Below, piece after piece: positions 16,319 to 24,542 of a stretch of DNA of 34,770 nucleotides. A program made the translations under genes and the position numbers. Source of the DNA: Paracoccaceae bacterium (GTDB lineage: Bacteria > Pseudomonadota > Alphaproteobacteria > Rhodobacterales > Rhodobacteraceae); NCBI GenBank assembly GCA_026713305.1, contig JAPOOS010000172.1, forward strand, positions 1 through 34,770, written 5' to 3'. The notes beneath the pieces were generated by a model that saw nothing but the letters and a program-made list of their open reading frames with translations, did no database searches and was not told the DNA's origin. How positions within the stretch are numbered: the first letter of the stretch is position 1; each line of letters begins with the position of its first letter.

Positions 16319-17475
16319 TGTCCGTCCCAAAGGCTCTTCAGACGCCGCTCAACCTGCGCCTGGCATCTTCGGCCTTCATCGTTGTTTGGTGCTTGATCGC
16401 GGCTTTCCCGATTTTCTGGATCACCGTGATGAGCATCAAGGTGCCGATCGACGCATTCGCCGCAAATCCGTTCAGCGTCATTTTTGGTCCAAGAACGGTT
16501 GCCGAGGGCAAGGGGCTTTCGATTCCCGACATTGTTGTCGGAGTTGTCGTCCTCTACTTCTTTGGTCGTTTCTGCGTGCGAAACCTTCCCAAGCTGGTCA
16601 AGCGCCACTCCCCGTTTGGATTGATCGCTCTAGGCTGGCTGGCGTCCGCGCTTGCCGCCGGCGTAGCCTTCGCTCTGACCTTTGCCATCATCCTGCCAAA
16701 CGTGATGTCGGTGGTGAACGGCGCTCTCGGAGTGTTCGGAAACCCGGTCCTCGGCTTTACGCCGGAACACTACCTGGCCGTGTGGGTTGACAATCAGTTC
16801 TACCGGAACTTCATCAATTCCCTTATTGTCACGACAGGCGTGGTGACCGTTTCCCTGACGGTTGGCACACTCGCCGGATACGGACTTGCCAGAGCGGGTT
16901 CGAACATCGCCTTTTGGATTCTGATCGCAGCCCTGATCTTCCGGTCGCTGCCGCATTCGGTTCTGGTTGCGGGCTATTTGCCCGTGTTCATAAACTCGGC
17001 CGAGATCCTGAGTCCGATACTCGGAGAGAACGCGCCGACGCTGTACGGACAGCCGCTGGCGGTCATCGCCGTGCTGGTGTCAATCAATCAGCCGTTCACT
17101 ATCTGGATGTTGAGGTCCTTCTTCCAGAACATCCCGGCCGAGCTCGACGAGGCGGCCCGAGTTGATGGCTGTACGCACTTTCAGGCTTTCCGCTGGGTAA
17201 TCATGCCGGTCATGTGGCCTGGAGTCATCACTACCGGGCTGTTCAGCTTCCTGCTGGCCTACAACGACTTTCTGGTGACGTCGCTCCTGCTTGATGCGCA
17301 AAACCAGACAATGGTTCCAGCCATCGCCGGCTACTTCAACCGCGAAACGACGACGACCGATCAGGTCGAGGCAGTTGCTGCAGCTGTGTCAATCACGGCG
17401 CCGCTGTTCCTGCTTGTCATGGTTTTCCAGAGGCAGATTGTCAGCGGACTAACGGCCGGCGCCGTCAAGGGGTGA
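16318..17475 (+). CDS. ABC sugar-type transporter permease 2 (MalG/UgpE-like, enlarged)
   Basis: The 385-residue permease pairs with the preceding one. It has the usual first span (about 17-38). Two extra hydrophobic segments (about 65-85 and 100-135) come before the core domain, which starts near NQFYRNFINSLIVTTGVV. The EAA loop ELDEAARVDGCTHFQAFRWV is near residue 285. Typical MalG-type permeases are about 275-300 residues, so around 90 residues of membrane sequence have been added. AGGAG sits about 9 nt before the ATG, inside the upstream gene. The stop overlaps the SnoaL-like gene by 1 nt. Confidence 0.92.
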   Translation: MSVPKALQTPLNLRLASSAFIVVWCLIAAFPIFWITVMSIKVPIDAFAANPFSVIFGPRTVAEGKGLSIPDIVVGVVVLYFFGRFCVRNLPKLVKRHSPFGLIALGWLASALAAGVAFALTFAIILPNVMSVVNGALGVFGNPVLGFTPEHYLAVWVDNQFYRNFINSLIVTTGVVTVSLTVGTLAGYGLARAGSNIAFWILIAALIFRSLPHSVLVAGYLPVFINSAEILSPILGENAPTLYGQPLAVIAVLVSINQPFTIWMLRSFFQNIPAELDEAARVDGCTHFQAFRWVIMPVMWPGVITTGLFSFLLAYNDFLVTSLLLDAQNQTMVPAIAGYFNRETTTTDQVEAVAAAVSITAPLFLLVMVFQRQIVSGLTAGAVKG

Positions 17476-18074
17476 TGTCGAGTCCCATGCGCAGCGACAG
17501 GCTCCCTGGGCACAGGGAAGGGCCGGCATTCGTGCAGCGGCCCTCCCAGGCGCTGCTGACGCGCGACACGGACATGACGCGCACGGATGCAACGCGAGCG
17601 GTGATCGAGCGCATGGTCGACGGTCTCAACGACCATCGCATTGACGACATCGGAGAGTTCTTCGCCGAAGGCTTCAGATGGATCGGCAATCGAGGGTGCG
17701 GCGTGAAGAACAACCTCCGAGAGTTTCAGGACAATTGGCAGCGACCGTTTCAGGCGGCCTTTTCGAACAAGGTGTGCATTGACGAGGCGCGCCTGTTCAT
17801 GGGAGAGTGGGCTGCCGCCTTTGGACGACAGGAAGCGATCCACTCCGGCGCCTTCATGGGAGTTGAACCCACCGGAAGGAAAGTCGTAATCCGGTACATG
17901 GACTTTTGGAAGGTTGTTGACGGAAAGATTGTCGACAACTGGGTGATGGTCGATTTCGCCGAAATCCTGCACCAACTTGGAATCGACGTTTTCAATGGCG
18001 AGGGCTGGGAAGCTTTCGACAGCGGCGAGAGGGCGCCACCCTCGCCGGCAACTGACCAGTCCAATAGAGAGTAG
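17475..18074 (+). CDS. SnoaL-like (NTF2-fold) protein, single domain
   Basis: The 199-residue protein has a SnoaL/ester-cyclase-type NTF2-like domain from about residue 40 to 175: a helix [21 protein letters not shown], then [11 protein letters not shown], and a late strand pair [24 protein letters not shown], the usual family ending. Members are cyclases, isomerases, dehydratases or non-catalytic binders, so the reaction is not predictable. The ATG at 17475 overlaps the permease stop (TGATG). A second ATG at 17574 (MTRTDATRA) would start closer to the domain and is a real alternative. The HisD-like gene follows after 2 nt. It is probably cytoplasmic; no signal peptide is seen. Confidence 0.82.
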   Translation: MSSPMRSDRLPGHREGPAFVQRPSQALLTRDTDMTRTDATRAVIERMVDGLNDHRIDDIGEFFAEGFRWIGNRGCGVKNNLREFQDNWQRPFQAAFSNKVCIDEARLFMGEWAAAFGRQEAIHSGAFMGVEPTGRKVVIRYMDFWKVVDGKIVDNWVMVDFAEILHQLGIDVFNGEGWEAFDSGERAPPSPATDQSNRE

Positions 18075-18076
18075 AA

Positions 18077-19417
18077 GTGCCAGTAACCTGCATAAAGAGT
18101 GGAATCTCGGATCAGGCGCGGAATGCCGAAGATCGAATTGTGGCCGAGCGCGTCCGCGCCATTGTCGAGGATGTCGAAAGGCGAGGCGACAACGCGGTCA
18201 GAGACTATTCGGAACAGTTCGACGGGTATTCGCCAGCGTCCTTCCGTCTTTCGACCTCGGACATCCAGCGCCACATCGAAAGGCTGTCCGAACAGGAACT
18301 GCACGACATTCAATTTGCGCAGTCGCAAGTCCGTGAATTCGCCCGCGCACAGCGACAGTCGATCAGCGACATCGAGATCGAGACCTTGCCCGGCGTCATA
18401 CTTGGACATCGCAACATTCCGGTGAACGCCGTTGGCTGCTATGTGCCCGGAGGAAAGTATCCAATGGTTGCCTCGGCGCACATGTCGGTCGTGACCGCCA
18501 GCGTTGCCGGGGTGAAGCGCATCGTCGCCTCAACTCCGCCCATCGACGGCAAGCCAAGCTCAGCCGTAATCGCCGCGATGCACTTGGGAGGCGCCGACGA
18601 AATATTCGTCGTTGGAGGCGTGCAGGCCGTGGCAATGATGGCGCTCGGCACGGAAAGCTGCAATTCGGTGGACATGCTGGTTGGACCTGGAAACGCCTAT
18701 GTCGCCGAGGCCAAGCGGCAGTTGTTTGGAAGGGTCGGCATCGACCTCATCGCTGGACCAACGGAAACCATGATCATCGCCGACAGCACGGTCGATGCCG
18801 AAATCTGCGCCACCGACCTTCTGGGTCAGGCGGAACACGGCATCAATTCGCCGGCCGTGCTGGTAACCAACAGCGAACGGCTGGCCGCCGACACGCTGGC
18901 GGAGGTCGAACGCCTTCTCAAGATTCTGCCGACTGCCGAACTGGCTGCTGCCAGCTGGCGCGATTTTGGCGAGATCCATTTGTGTGACACCTATGCCGAA
19001 ATGCTGGAGGTGTCGGAACGCCTGGCCTTCGAACATGTACAGGTCATGACCGACCGGGATGAATGGTTCCTGGAGAACATGACGAACTATGGGGCGCTGT
19101 TTCTGGGCCCCCGCACCCACGTCGCCAATGGCGACAAGGTAATCGGCACGAACCACACGCTGCCGACTCGGCGAGCAGGCAGGCACACCGGCGGCTTGTG
19201 GGTTGGCAAGTTTCTCAAGACCCACACCTATCAACGTGTGGTAACCGACGAAGCGGCCACCTACATTGGAGAGTATTGCAGCAGACTGTGCATGCTGGAG
19301 GGTTTTGTCGGCCATGCCGAACAGGCCAATGTCCGGTTGCGCAGATATGGAAAACAGAACATTCCATACGGTGCAACTGCGGCATATGCAGATCGAACGC
19401 AGAACGAGAGCCTTTAG
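18077..19417 (+). CDS. HisD-fold NAD-dependent dehydrogenase, HpsN-like (not biosynthetic HisD)
   Basis: The 446-residue protein has the histidinol dehydrogenase fold. Every key residue aligns with E. coli HisD: zinc ligands Gln251, His254, Asp353 and His413, catalytic Glu319-His320, and His360. A four-electron oxidation of an alcohol to an acid through an aldehyde is therefore plausible. It is not in a his operon. The region corresponding to HisD's C-terminal domain entry differs (THTYQRV), as in the HpsN-type sulfopropanediol 3-dehydrogenase group. Signatures [17 protein letters not shown] and [10 protein letters not shown] are present. The start is GTG with a GAGAG element just upstream. 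It lies in an importer operon beside an SDR, so it probably oxidises the imported polyol-like substrate. DHPS is one candidate. Confidence 0.88.
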   Translation: MPVTCIKSGISDQARNAEDRIVAERVRAIVEDVERRGDNAVRDYSEQFDGYSPASFRLSTSDIQRHIERLSEQELHDIQFAQSQVREFARAQRQSISDIEIETLPGVILGHRNIPVNAVGCYVPGGKYPMVASAHMSVVTASVAGVKRIVASTPPIDGKPSSAVIAAMHLGGADEIFVVGGVQAVAMMALGTESCNSVDMLVGPGNAYVAEAKRQLFGRVGIDLIAGPTETMIIADSTVDAEICATDLLGQAEHGINSPAVLVTNSERLAADTLAEVERLLKILPTAELAAASWRDFGEIHLCDTYAEMLEVSERLAFEHVQVMTDRDEWFLENMTNYGALFLGPRTHVANGDKVIGTNHTLPTRRAGRHTGGLWVGKFLKTHTYQRVVTDEAATYIGEYCSRLCMLEGFVGHAEQANVRLRRYGKQNIPYGATAAYADRTQNESL

Positions 19418-19433
19418 GCCGAAGGCGCCGACA

Positions 19434-20201
19434 GTGACCCCCATTGTATTGCCGAGGATGCCGTCGTTTCGCCTCGACGGCAAGCGTGCCCTGGTTGCAG
19501 GCGGCAGCCGCGGCATTGGACTGGCCTGTGCTGCAGCGCTTGCCGACGCCGGGGCAGACGTGGCCATCGCAGCAAGGGACCAACAACGCGTTGCGGAGGT
19601 CGTCGAGGCGCTCCGGGCCAATGGCTGCAGGGCGAGCGGCAGGAGTGTTGACGTAACCGATCTGGAGCGGGTGAAACAGTACTTTGCCGAGGAGGGGCCG
19701 TTCGACGTACTTGTGAACTCCGCCGGAATGGCGCGCCACAGCGAGGCGCTTGAGACCAGCGTCGCAGACTACGACGCGGTGATGAACCTCAATGTCAAGT
19801 CGGCCTATTTTGTCGCAGCCGAGGCAGCGCGAGGCATGCAGAACGGAGGAGGTTCGATAATTCAACTGTCGAGCCAGATGGGGCTGGTTGGTGGCAATCG
19901 GCGCACCGTGTACTGCGCCTCAAAGCATGCCGTGGAAGGCATGACGAAGGCCATGGCGATTGAATGGGCCCCCGACAACATTCGTGTGAACTCAATCTGT
20001 CCAACTTTCATTCGCACGGAGTTCACTCAGCGCACTTTGAGCAATCCTGAGCGCCTGGCCCGGATCAGGTCGATGATCAAGTTGGGCCGGGTGGGCCGCA
20101 GCAATGACATCATGGGAGCGGTGGTGTTTCTGGCTTCGGAAGCCTCTTCGCTGATCACGGGAACGCACATCGTGATCGACGGCGGCTGGACCGCCGAGTA
20201 G
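19434..20201 (+). CDS. SDR-family NAD(P)-dependent oxidoreductase
   Basis: The 255-residue classical short-chain dehydrogenase has the cofactor motif AGGSRGIGLA (about residues 21-30; the first Gly-rich position has Ala in place of Thr). It also has VNSAG in place of NNAG, the catalytic Ser in QLSSQMG, and YCASK with Tyr-xxx-Lys. The family C-terminal end ITGTHIVIDGGWTAE is intact. I chose GTG 19434 because AAGG lies 8 nt upstream; ATG 19458 (MPSFRLDGKR) is possible but has no proper spacing. It follows the HisD-like gene by 16 nt. It probably interconverts an alcohol and ketone of the pathway, perhaps setting stereochemistry before the HisD-like step. Confidence 0.92.
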   Translation: MTPIVLPRMPSFRLDGKRALVAGGSRGIGLACAAALADAGADVAIAARDQQRVAEVVEALRANGCRASGRSVDVTDLERVKQYFAEEGPFDVLVNSAGMARHSEALETSVADYDAVMNLNVKSAYFVAAEAARGMQNGGGSIIQLSSQMGLVGGNRRTVYCASKHAVEGMTKAMAIEWAPDNIRVNSICPTFIRTEFTQRTLSNPERLARIRSMIKLGRVGRSNDIMGAVVFLASEASSLITGTHIVIDGGWTAE

Positions 20202-20215
20202 TTGACACGGAAGCA

Positions 20216-21286
20216 ATGATGCCCAGTTTTGGTGGCCCTCAGGGACGCAGCGAACGAGCGAAGGGACGAACTGGCCGCGCAACGTCGCTGGACGTGGCGC
20301 GTCGCGCCGGCGTTAGCCAGTCTGCCGTGAGCCGCGTGTTCACCGAAGGGGCATCGGCGTCGGCGGCAATGTCCAAGCGGGTCCAGAAGGCAGCCAAGGA
20401 AATTGGCTACCGTCCCAATGTTTTGGCACGGTCCCTGATAACCGGACGCTCGCGAATGGTGGCGCTCGTGGTTGCCTATCTTGACAACCAGTTCTACCCC
20501 GACGCGCTCGAGAGGTTTTCAAAGGCCTTTCAGGAGAAGGGATACCACATCCTCGTCTTCCTGACTCCAAATGGCACCGACCAGCAGGCGCAGGCCGTGG
20601 TAGACGAGCTTCTCGACTACCAGGTGGATGGCATTGTGACCGCGTCGGTGTCTCTTTCCGAAAACCTGACTCGGAGGTGCCGGGAGTCGGGCATTCCAAT
20701 GCTGCTGTTCAATCGCAACCAGGGAGAGGAAGGACCTCCATCGGTCACTTCCGACAATGTCGACGGCGCTCGGAAAGTCGGCAAGTTTCTCGTGCAGGCC
20801 GGCTATCGACGCATTGCTCATGTTTCGGGCTGGCAGGGGTCGTCGACGGGCCGCGAGCGCGAACGGGGGATTCGCCAGGGTCTTGCCGAATGCGGGATGC
20901 AGCTGGTCGGTTGCCTTGACGGAATGTACGACCGTCAAACGGCGATGCAGGCAACGCGCCGGATGTGCGGCCCCGACGGCTGCAAGCCCGACGCCCTGTT
21001 TGTCGGCAACGACCATATGGCATTTGCGGTGTTGGACGTGCTTCGGCATGAACTGTCGCTGCGGGTTCCGGAGGACATCGCCGTTGTCGGCTATGACGAC
21101 GTGCAAGCCGCTTCGTGGCCTTCCTACGACCTGACGACGTTTTCCCAACCGGTCGAGCGCATGGTCGAAACCACGGTCGGCGAGCTGATCAAGCGCATCA
21201 AGGATCCGGACTTGCCACGCAGGCAGGTCAGACTCGTTGGAGAACTGAAAGTGCGTGGAACAACAAGACGAGTGGGGGAAGCGTGA
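20216..21286 (+). CDS. LacI-family transcriptional regulator
   Basis: The 356-residue protein has an N-terminal LacI HTH (TSLDVARRAGVSQSAVSRVF, about residues 21-40) with the following hinge-helix region GYRPNVLARSL. The ligand-binding domain resembles a periplasmic binding protein: VALVVAYLDNQFYPDALERF, DGIVTASVSLS, DALFVGNDHMAFAVLDVL and IAVVGYDDVQAASWPSYDLTT. It sits inside the operon and is the natural candidate for binding the TTGCA-N6-TGCAA palindromes at 12818-12835 and 7936-7951. The effector is likely the imported compound or an early metabolite. The first 20 residues are an unusually charged extension before the HTH. Its stop overlaps the next gene by 4 nt (GTGA). Confidence 0.94.
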   Translation: MMPSFGGPQGRSERAKGRTGRATSLDVARRAGVSQSAVSRVFTEGASASAAMSKRVQKAAKEIGYRPNVLARSLITGRSRMVALVVAYLDNQFYPDALERFSKAFQEKGYHILVFLTPNGTDQQAQAVVDELLDYQVDGIVTASVSLSENLTRRCRESGIPMLLFNRNQGEEGPPSVTSDNVDGARKVGKFLVQAGYRRIAHVSGWQGSSTGRERERGIRQGLAECGMQLVGCLDGMYDRQTAMQATRRMCGPDGCKPDALFVGNDHMAFAVLDVLRHELSLRVPEDIAVVGYDDVQAASWPSYDLTTFSQPVERMVETTVGELIKRIKDPDLPRRQVRLVGELKVRGTTRRVGEA

Positions 21287-22266
21287 CCGGCATCAGCACA
21301 AAGTACAAAGCATTCCCCGACTTTATCCTGGGCATTACGCACGAAATCTGGGAGAGTCGAGGAGTCGACCTGCTCAACGGATACTACTCGAAGGACATTC
21401 CAGTTCGCTCGCCCGACGGTGTCGTCAAGGGCAACCAGGCGGTCATCAGGGAAACGATGGCAACCTTGAGCGAGTTTCCCGATCGCCGGCTGCTCGGCGA
21501 GGACGTGATTTGGGACCGGACTGGGCCCGACAGCTGGTATTCCTCCCATCGCATCATGTCCCTGGCAACTCATTCCGGTTCCGGCTTCTACGGAACTGCA
21601 ACCGGCAAGCAGTTGCGGTACCGCGTGATTGCCGATTGCCATGCCGAGCGAAACGAAGCGACCGGCTGGCGCATCAACGATGAATGGCTGGTCCGCGACC
21701 GCGGCGCCGTGGTCAGGCAGTTGGACAGGTTCCCGTTCAAGGAAGCGTCAAGTCTCAACTGTTCGATGGACAGCCGCAACTCAAGAGAGCTGTTTCGCGG
21801 CGGAACGAAGTCGGATGCCGGCCCTTATGGTGGCGCTGGCAACGACAGCGCCGTTGGACGCCACTATGCCGGGCTGATGCAGGAAATCATGGGAGGCGGG
21901 ATCAGGCTTGTCAGGCAGGAATATGACCGTGCCTGCCAGCTCGAGCACCCGGAGGGAGTGACCTGCCATGGCTACGGACCGGCTGAGCATTTCTGGATAG
22001 CGCTCAGGACATCCTTTCCGGACGCCAAGTTTTCAGTCGAGCACCGACTCGGAATCGAGGAGGCCGGTCTGCCGCCGCGCGCGGCGCTGCGATGGAGCTT
22101 GAAGGGCAAGCATTCGGGCAAGGGCATGTTTGACGGGCTTGGCAAAGACAGGGAAGTCTACGTGATGGGAATGTCGCACGCCGAATTCGGCCCAAACGGT
22201 CTGAGGCGCGAGTTCGTCCTGTTCGACACATTGGCCATCTGGCAACAAATACTCGCCGTGACCTGA
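21283..22266 (+). CDS. Two-domain SnoaL-like (NTF2-fold) protein
   Basis: The 327-residue protein seems to contain two SnoaL/NTF2-like units, about residues 12-135 and 185-325. The first starts ITHEIWESRGVDLLNGYYSK and ends in the WRINDEWLVRDRGAVVRQL strand pair. The second has AEHFWIALRTSFPDAKFSVE and ends GPNGLRREFVLFDTLAIWQQI. The GTG start overlaps the LacI stop codon in a GTGA, with GGGGGA just upstream, showing translational coupling. I know of no assigned function for this two-domain type. Together with the single-domain protein at 17475 it suggests an isomerisation, dehydration or binding step on the pathway substrate. A Gly-rich linker lies near residues 175-185. Confidence 0.8.
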   Translation: MTGISTKYKAFPDFILGITHEIWESRGVDLLNGYYSKDIPVRSPDGVVKGNQAVIRETMATLSEFPDRRLLGEDVIWDRTGPDSWYSSHRIMSLATHSGSGFYGTATGKQLRYRVIADCHAERNEATGWRINDEWLVRDRGAVVRQLDRFPFKEASSLNCSMDSRNSRELFRGGTKSDAGPYGGAGNDSAVGRHYAGLMQEIMGGGIRLVRQEYDRACQLEHPEGVTCHGYGPAEHFWIALRTSFPDAKFSVEHRLGIEEAGLPPRAALRWSLKGKHSGKGMFDGLGKDREVYVMGMSHAEFGPNGLRREFVLFDTLAIWQQILAVT

Positions 22267-22317
22267 CGAGCGGTCGAAGCCACCAACAACGAAATTCAAC
22301 AGTGCAGGGCAAATGCA

Positions 22318-23280
22318 ATGACCGACAAACGCAATGGCGTGAGAGTAGTGCGCTACGGTGAACTGATTCCGTGCCGCACGGCGTTCATTGACACGCACAC
22401 TCCGGGGTCGAATCTCAAGGAGAACTTCACCATCGTTGGTGGAGGGGTTTCCGAGAACCCTGATCAGCATGTCCACATAGTCGACAAGCCGGGGTTCAAC
22501 ATCGGCGCTGCCGGACAGCCTCCGCACTGTCACAACTCGCTTCATTCTCACAGGACGGCGGAGGTGTTCGCCGTGTTGAAGGGGAAGTGGCGCTTTTTCT
22601 GGGGCAGATGGGGAGATGCCGGCGAGGTGGTGCTCGAGGATGGAGATCTCTTCAACATTCCCACGGGCATGTTTCGAGGCTTTCAGAACGTCGGACAGCA
22701 GTACGGAATGCTGCAGGCAGTGCTGGGCGGCGACGATGCAGGCGGCGGCGTGATCTGGGCGCCGCAGGTCATCGAAGCGGCTGCGAATCACGGATTGGCG
22801 CTTTCGGAGCAGGGAAAGCTCTACGACTCGAAGAAGGGCGAGGAATTGCCGGAAGGGGTTGGCCCAATGCCGCCATTGACGGAATTGGAACTCTCAGCCT
22901 TTCCCGAGCCATCCGCCTCAAGCGTTGTGCCAAACTATGTGGCCAGACGCTGGGACATGGTGGCGCTGTCCGCTCCGGAGCCTGCCAGGGTGATTGGCGA
23001 GAGCGGCATGATCGTCGACCGGCCAGGATTCGAGCTGGACTTCCTTTCGGACCGGACCGAGCCGCAAAGCTACAACTGCGAGCATTACGAGGTGTTGCTG
23101 GTTCGTGAGGGACATTGGAGAATCGGCATTGACGGTTCAACCGAGATTCTTGCGCCGGGCGACACATGCCTGGTGCCGCCTGGTCTTGACCGCACGGTGG
23201 AGGTTGCCGTCTCGGGCGAGGCCGGGATGTTCAGAGTTCGTGGCAACGACGATCCGGCAGGGCCAACCTGGCGCCACTGA
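22318..23280 (+). CDS. Bicupin protein with one metal-type site
   Basis: The 320-residue protein has two cupin barrels. The first (about residues 60-135) contains the motif HSHRTAE (His76, His78, Glu82), matching HxH-xxx-E of cupin motif 1. Motif 2 reads GDLFNIPTGMFRGFQNVG and has no His at the expected third-ligand position. The second barrel (about 235-310) has CEHYEVLLVREGHWRI and GDTCLVPPGLDRTV but no HxH, so it is probably structural. Enzymatic options are isomerase, dioxygenase or lyase; a sensor or binding role is also possible. AGGG lies 8 nt before the ATG. It follows the two-domain SnoaL-like gene by 51 nt in the same direction. Confidence 0.8.
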   Translation: MTDKRNGVRVVRYGELIPCRTAFIDTHTPGSNLKENFTIVGGGVSENPDQHVHIVDKPGFNIGAAGQPPHCHNSLHSHRTAEVFAVLKGKWRFFWGRWGDAGEVVLEDGDLFNIPTGMFRGFQNVGQQYGMLQAVLGGDDAGGGVIWAPQVIEAAANHGLALSEQGKLYDSKKGEELPEGVGPMPPLTELELSAFPEPSASSVVPNYVARRWDMVALSAPEPARVIGESGMIVDRPGFELDFLSDRTEPQSYNCEHYEVLLVREGHWRIGIDGSTEILAPGDTCLVPPGLDRTVEVAVSGEAGMFRVRGNDDPAGPTWRH

Positions 23281-23420
23281 CACGCTGTTTGCCGTTGCCC
23301 AGCGCAGGCTGCCATGCTGTTCGCCGCACTGTCCGCAATGGGCCGACGCAGAGTTGAACCGGCGTTTCTCCGGCAACCTGAATTTCCAATGAAACGCACA
23401 AAAGGGGGAGTGCGAAATCC
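23281..23420. other. Longest internal gap of the catabolic operon
   Basis: This 140-nt gap separates the bicupin from the MetE-like gene, whereas most neighbours overlap or nearly touch. It may hold a secondary promoter; I see no convincing boxes or terminator. GGGGGAG near its end is the ribosome binding site of the MetE-like gene. Confidence 0.4.
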
Positions 23421-24542
23421 ATGAACATTTTGACCACCCATGTCGGCAGTCTTCCTCGCAGTCAGGAAGTTGTCGATTGGCTCTTCAGGCGCGAACGCGA
23501 CGAGGAATACGATGTTGAGGAGTTCGACCGGGCGATGGCCGACGGCGTTTCGGAAACCGTGCGCAAGCAGGTCGAGGCGGGCATCGACATCGTGTCCGAC
23601 GGCGAGACCTCGAAGATTTCCTATTCAACCTATGTCAAGGATCGATACACCGGGTTTTCGGGCGACACGCCGAGAAAGCCGCCTGCAGACCTGCTGCTGT
23701 TTCCCTCGTTCCTTCGGAAGTTGGCCGACCAGGGAGGCACTCCCCAATATTCCCGGCCCCGTTGCACGGGCAAGATCGTGTCGAAGGGCAATGGCGAGCT
23801 TCAAAAGGACATTCGCAACTTGAAGGATGCCATGCAGCGCCACGGCGCCGGGAAGGGCTTCATGAATGCGGCCTCGCCGGGTGTCATCAGTTTGTTCCTG
23901 CCCAACGACTACTGGCCAAGTCGCGAGCGCTATCTGGCTGCCCTGAGCGAAGCCATGCATGAGGAATACAGGACAATCGTCGACAGCGGACTTCACTTGC
24001 AGCTTGACTGTCCCGACCTGGCTCTGTCGCGTCACGTGCAGTTTCCCGAGCTTGACGACGACCAGTTCGTCGAGGTCGCGAGGCAGAACGTCTCCGCGCT
24101 CAACGAAGCGTTGTCGGGCATTGATTCAGAACGTGTCCGAGTTCACATCTGCTGGGGAAACTATGAAGGTCCGCATGTTTGTGACATTGCCATGAACAAG
24201 GTGTTCGAGCTCCTGATGTCCACGAAGGCAAAGCACTTGCTGTTCGAGACTTCGAATCCTCGGCATGCCCATGAGTGGACGGTGTTTCGCGATCGCCTGA
24301 ACGAGATTCCGGACGACAAGATTCTGATTCCAGGGGTTGTCGACAGCACAACGAACTTTGTCGAACATCCGGAAGTCGTTCGACAGCGACTGGAGCGCTT
24401 TCTCGACTTTTTTCCGTCCGAGCGGTTGATGGCTGGATCCGACTGCGGTTTCGGAACGTTTGCCGGCTATGGCGCGGTTGATCCCGACATAGCGTATGCC
24501 AAGCTGGCGAGCCTGTCCGCCGGAGCTCGACTGTTGGCATGA
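23421..24542 (+). CDS. Short MetE-like zinc protein (methionine synthase II C-terminal domain family)
   Basis: The 373-residue protein corresponds to the catalytic C-terminal half of cobalamin-independent methionine synthase and lacks the N-terminal half (full MetE is about 750 residues). It opens with TTHVGSLPRSQEVVDWL and keeps the zinc-thiolate set His242-x-Cys244 (VHICWGN), Glu276 (LLFETSNPR) and Cys342 (GSDCGFGTF). The family includes folate-dependent methyltransferases and epoxyalkane:coenzyme M transferase, so it may transfer or release a group at a thiol in this pathway. A strong GGGGGAG lies upstream. The stop overlaps the hydrolase start (ATGA). Ordinary methionine synthesis is unlikely given the context. 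Confidence 0.88.
   Translation: MNILTTHVGSLPRSQEVVDWLFRRERDEEYDVEEFDRAMADGVSETVRKQVEAGIDIVSDGETSKISYSTYVKDRYTGFSGDTPRKPPADLLLFPSFLRKLADQGGTPQYSRPRCTGKIVSKGNGELQKDIRNLKDAMQRHGAGKGFMNAASPGVISLFLPNDYWPSRERYLAALSEAMHEEYRTIVDSGLHLQLDCPDLALSRHVQFPELDDDQFVEVARQNVSALNEALSGIDSERVRVHICWGNYEGPHVCDIAMNKVFELLMSTKAKHLLFETSNPRHAHEWTVFRDRLNEIPDDKILIPGVVDSTTNFVEHPEVVRQRLERFLDFFPSERLMAGSDCGFGTFAGYGAVDPDIAYAKLASLSAGARLLA

Noticed and set aside
18077..19417. Histidine biosynthesis gene hisD
   Set aside because: The catalytic residues match, but no other his gene is nearby and the gene is embedded in a transporter/SDR operon. A catabolic HisD-fold paralogue fits better.
23421..24542. Truncated metE pseudogene
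   Set aside because: It has a strong ribosome binding site, starts at the natural THVGSLPR opening of the short MetE-like family, retains all zinc ligands and is coupled to the next gene. It is an intact short family member.
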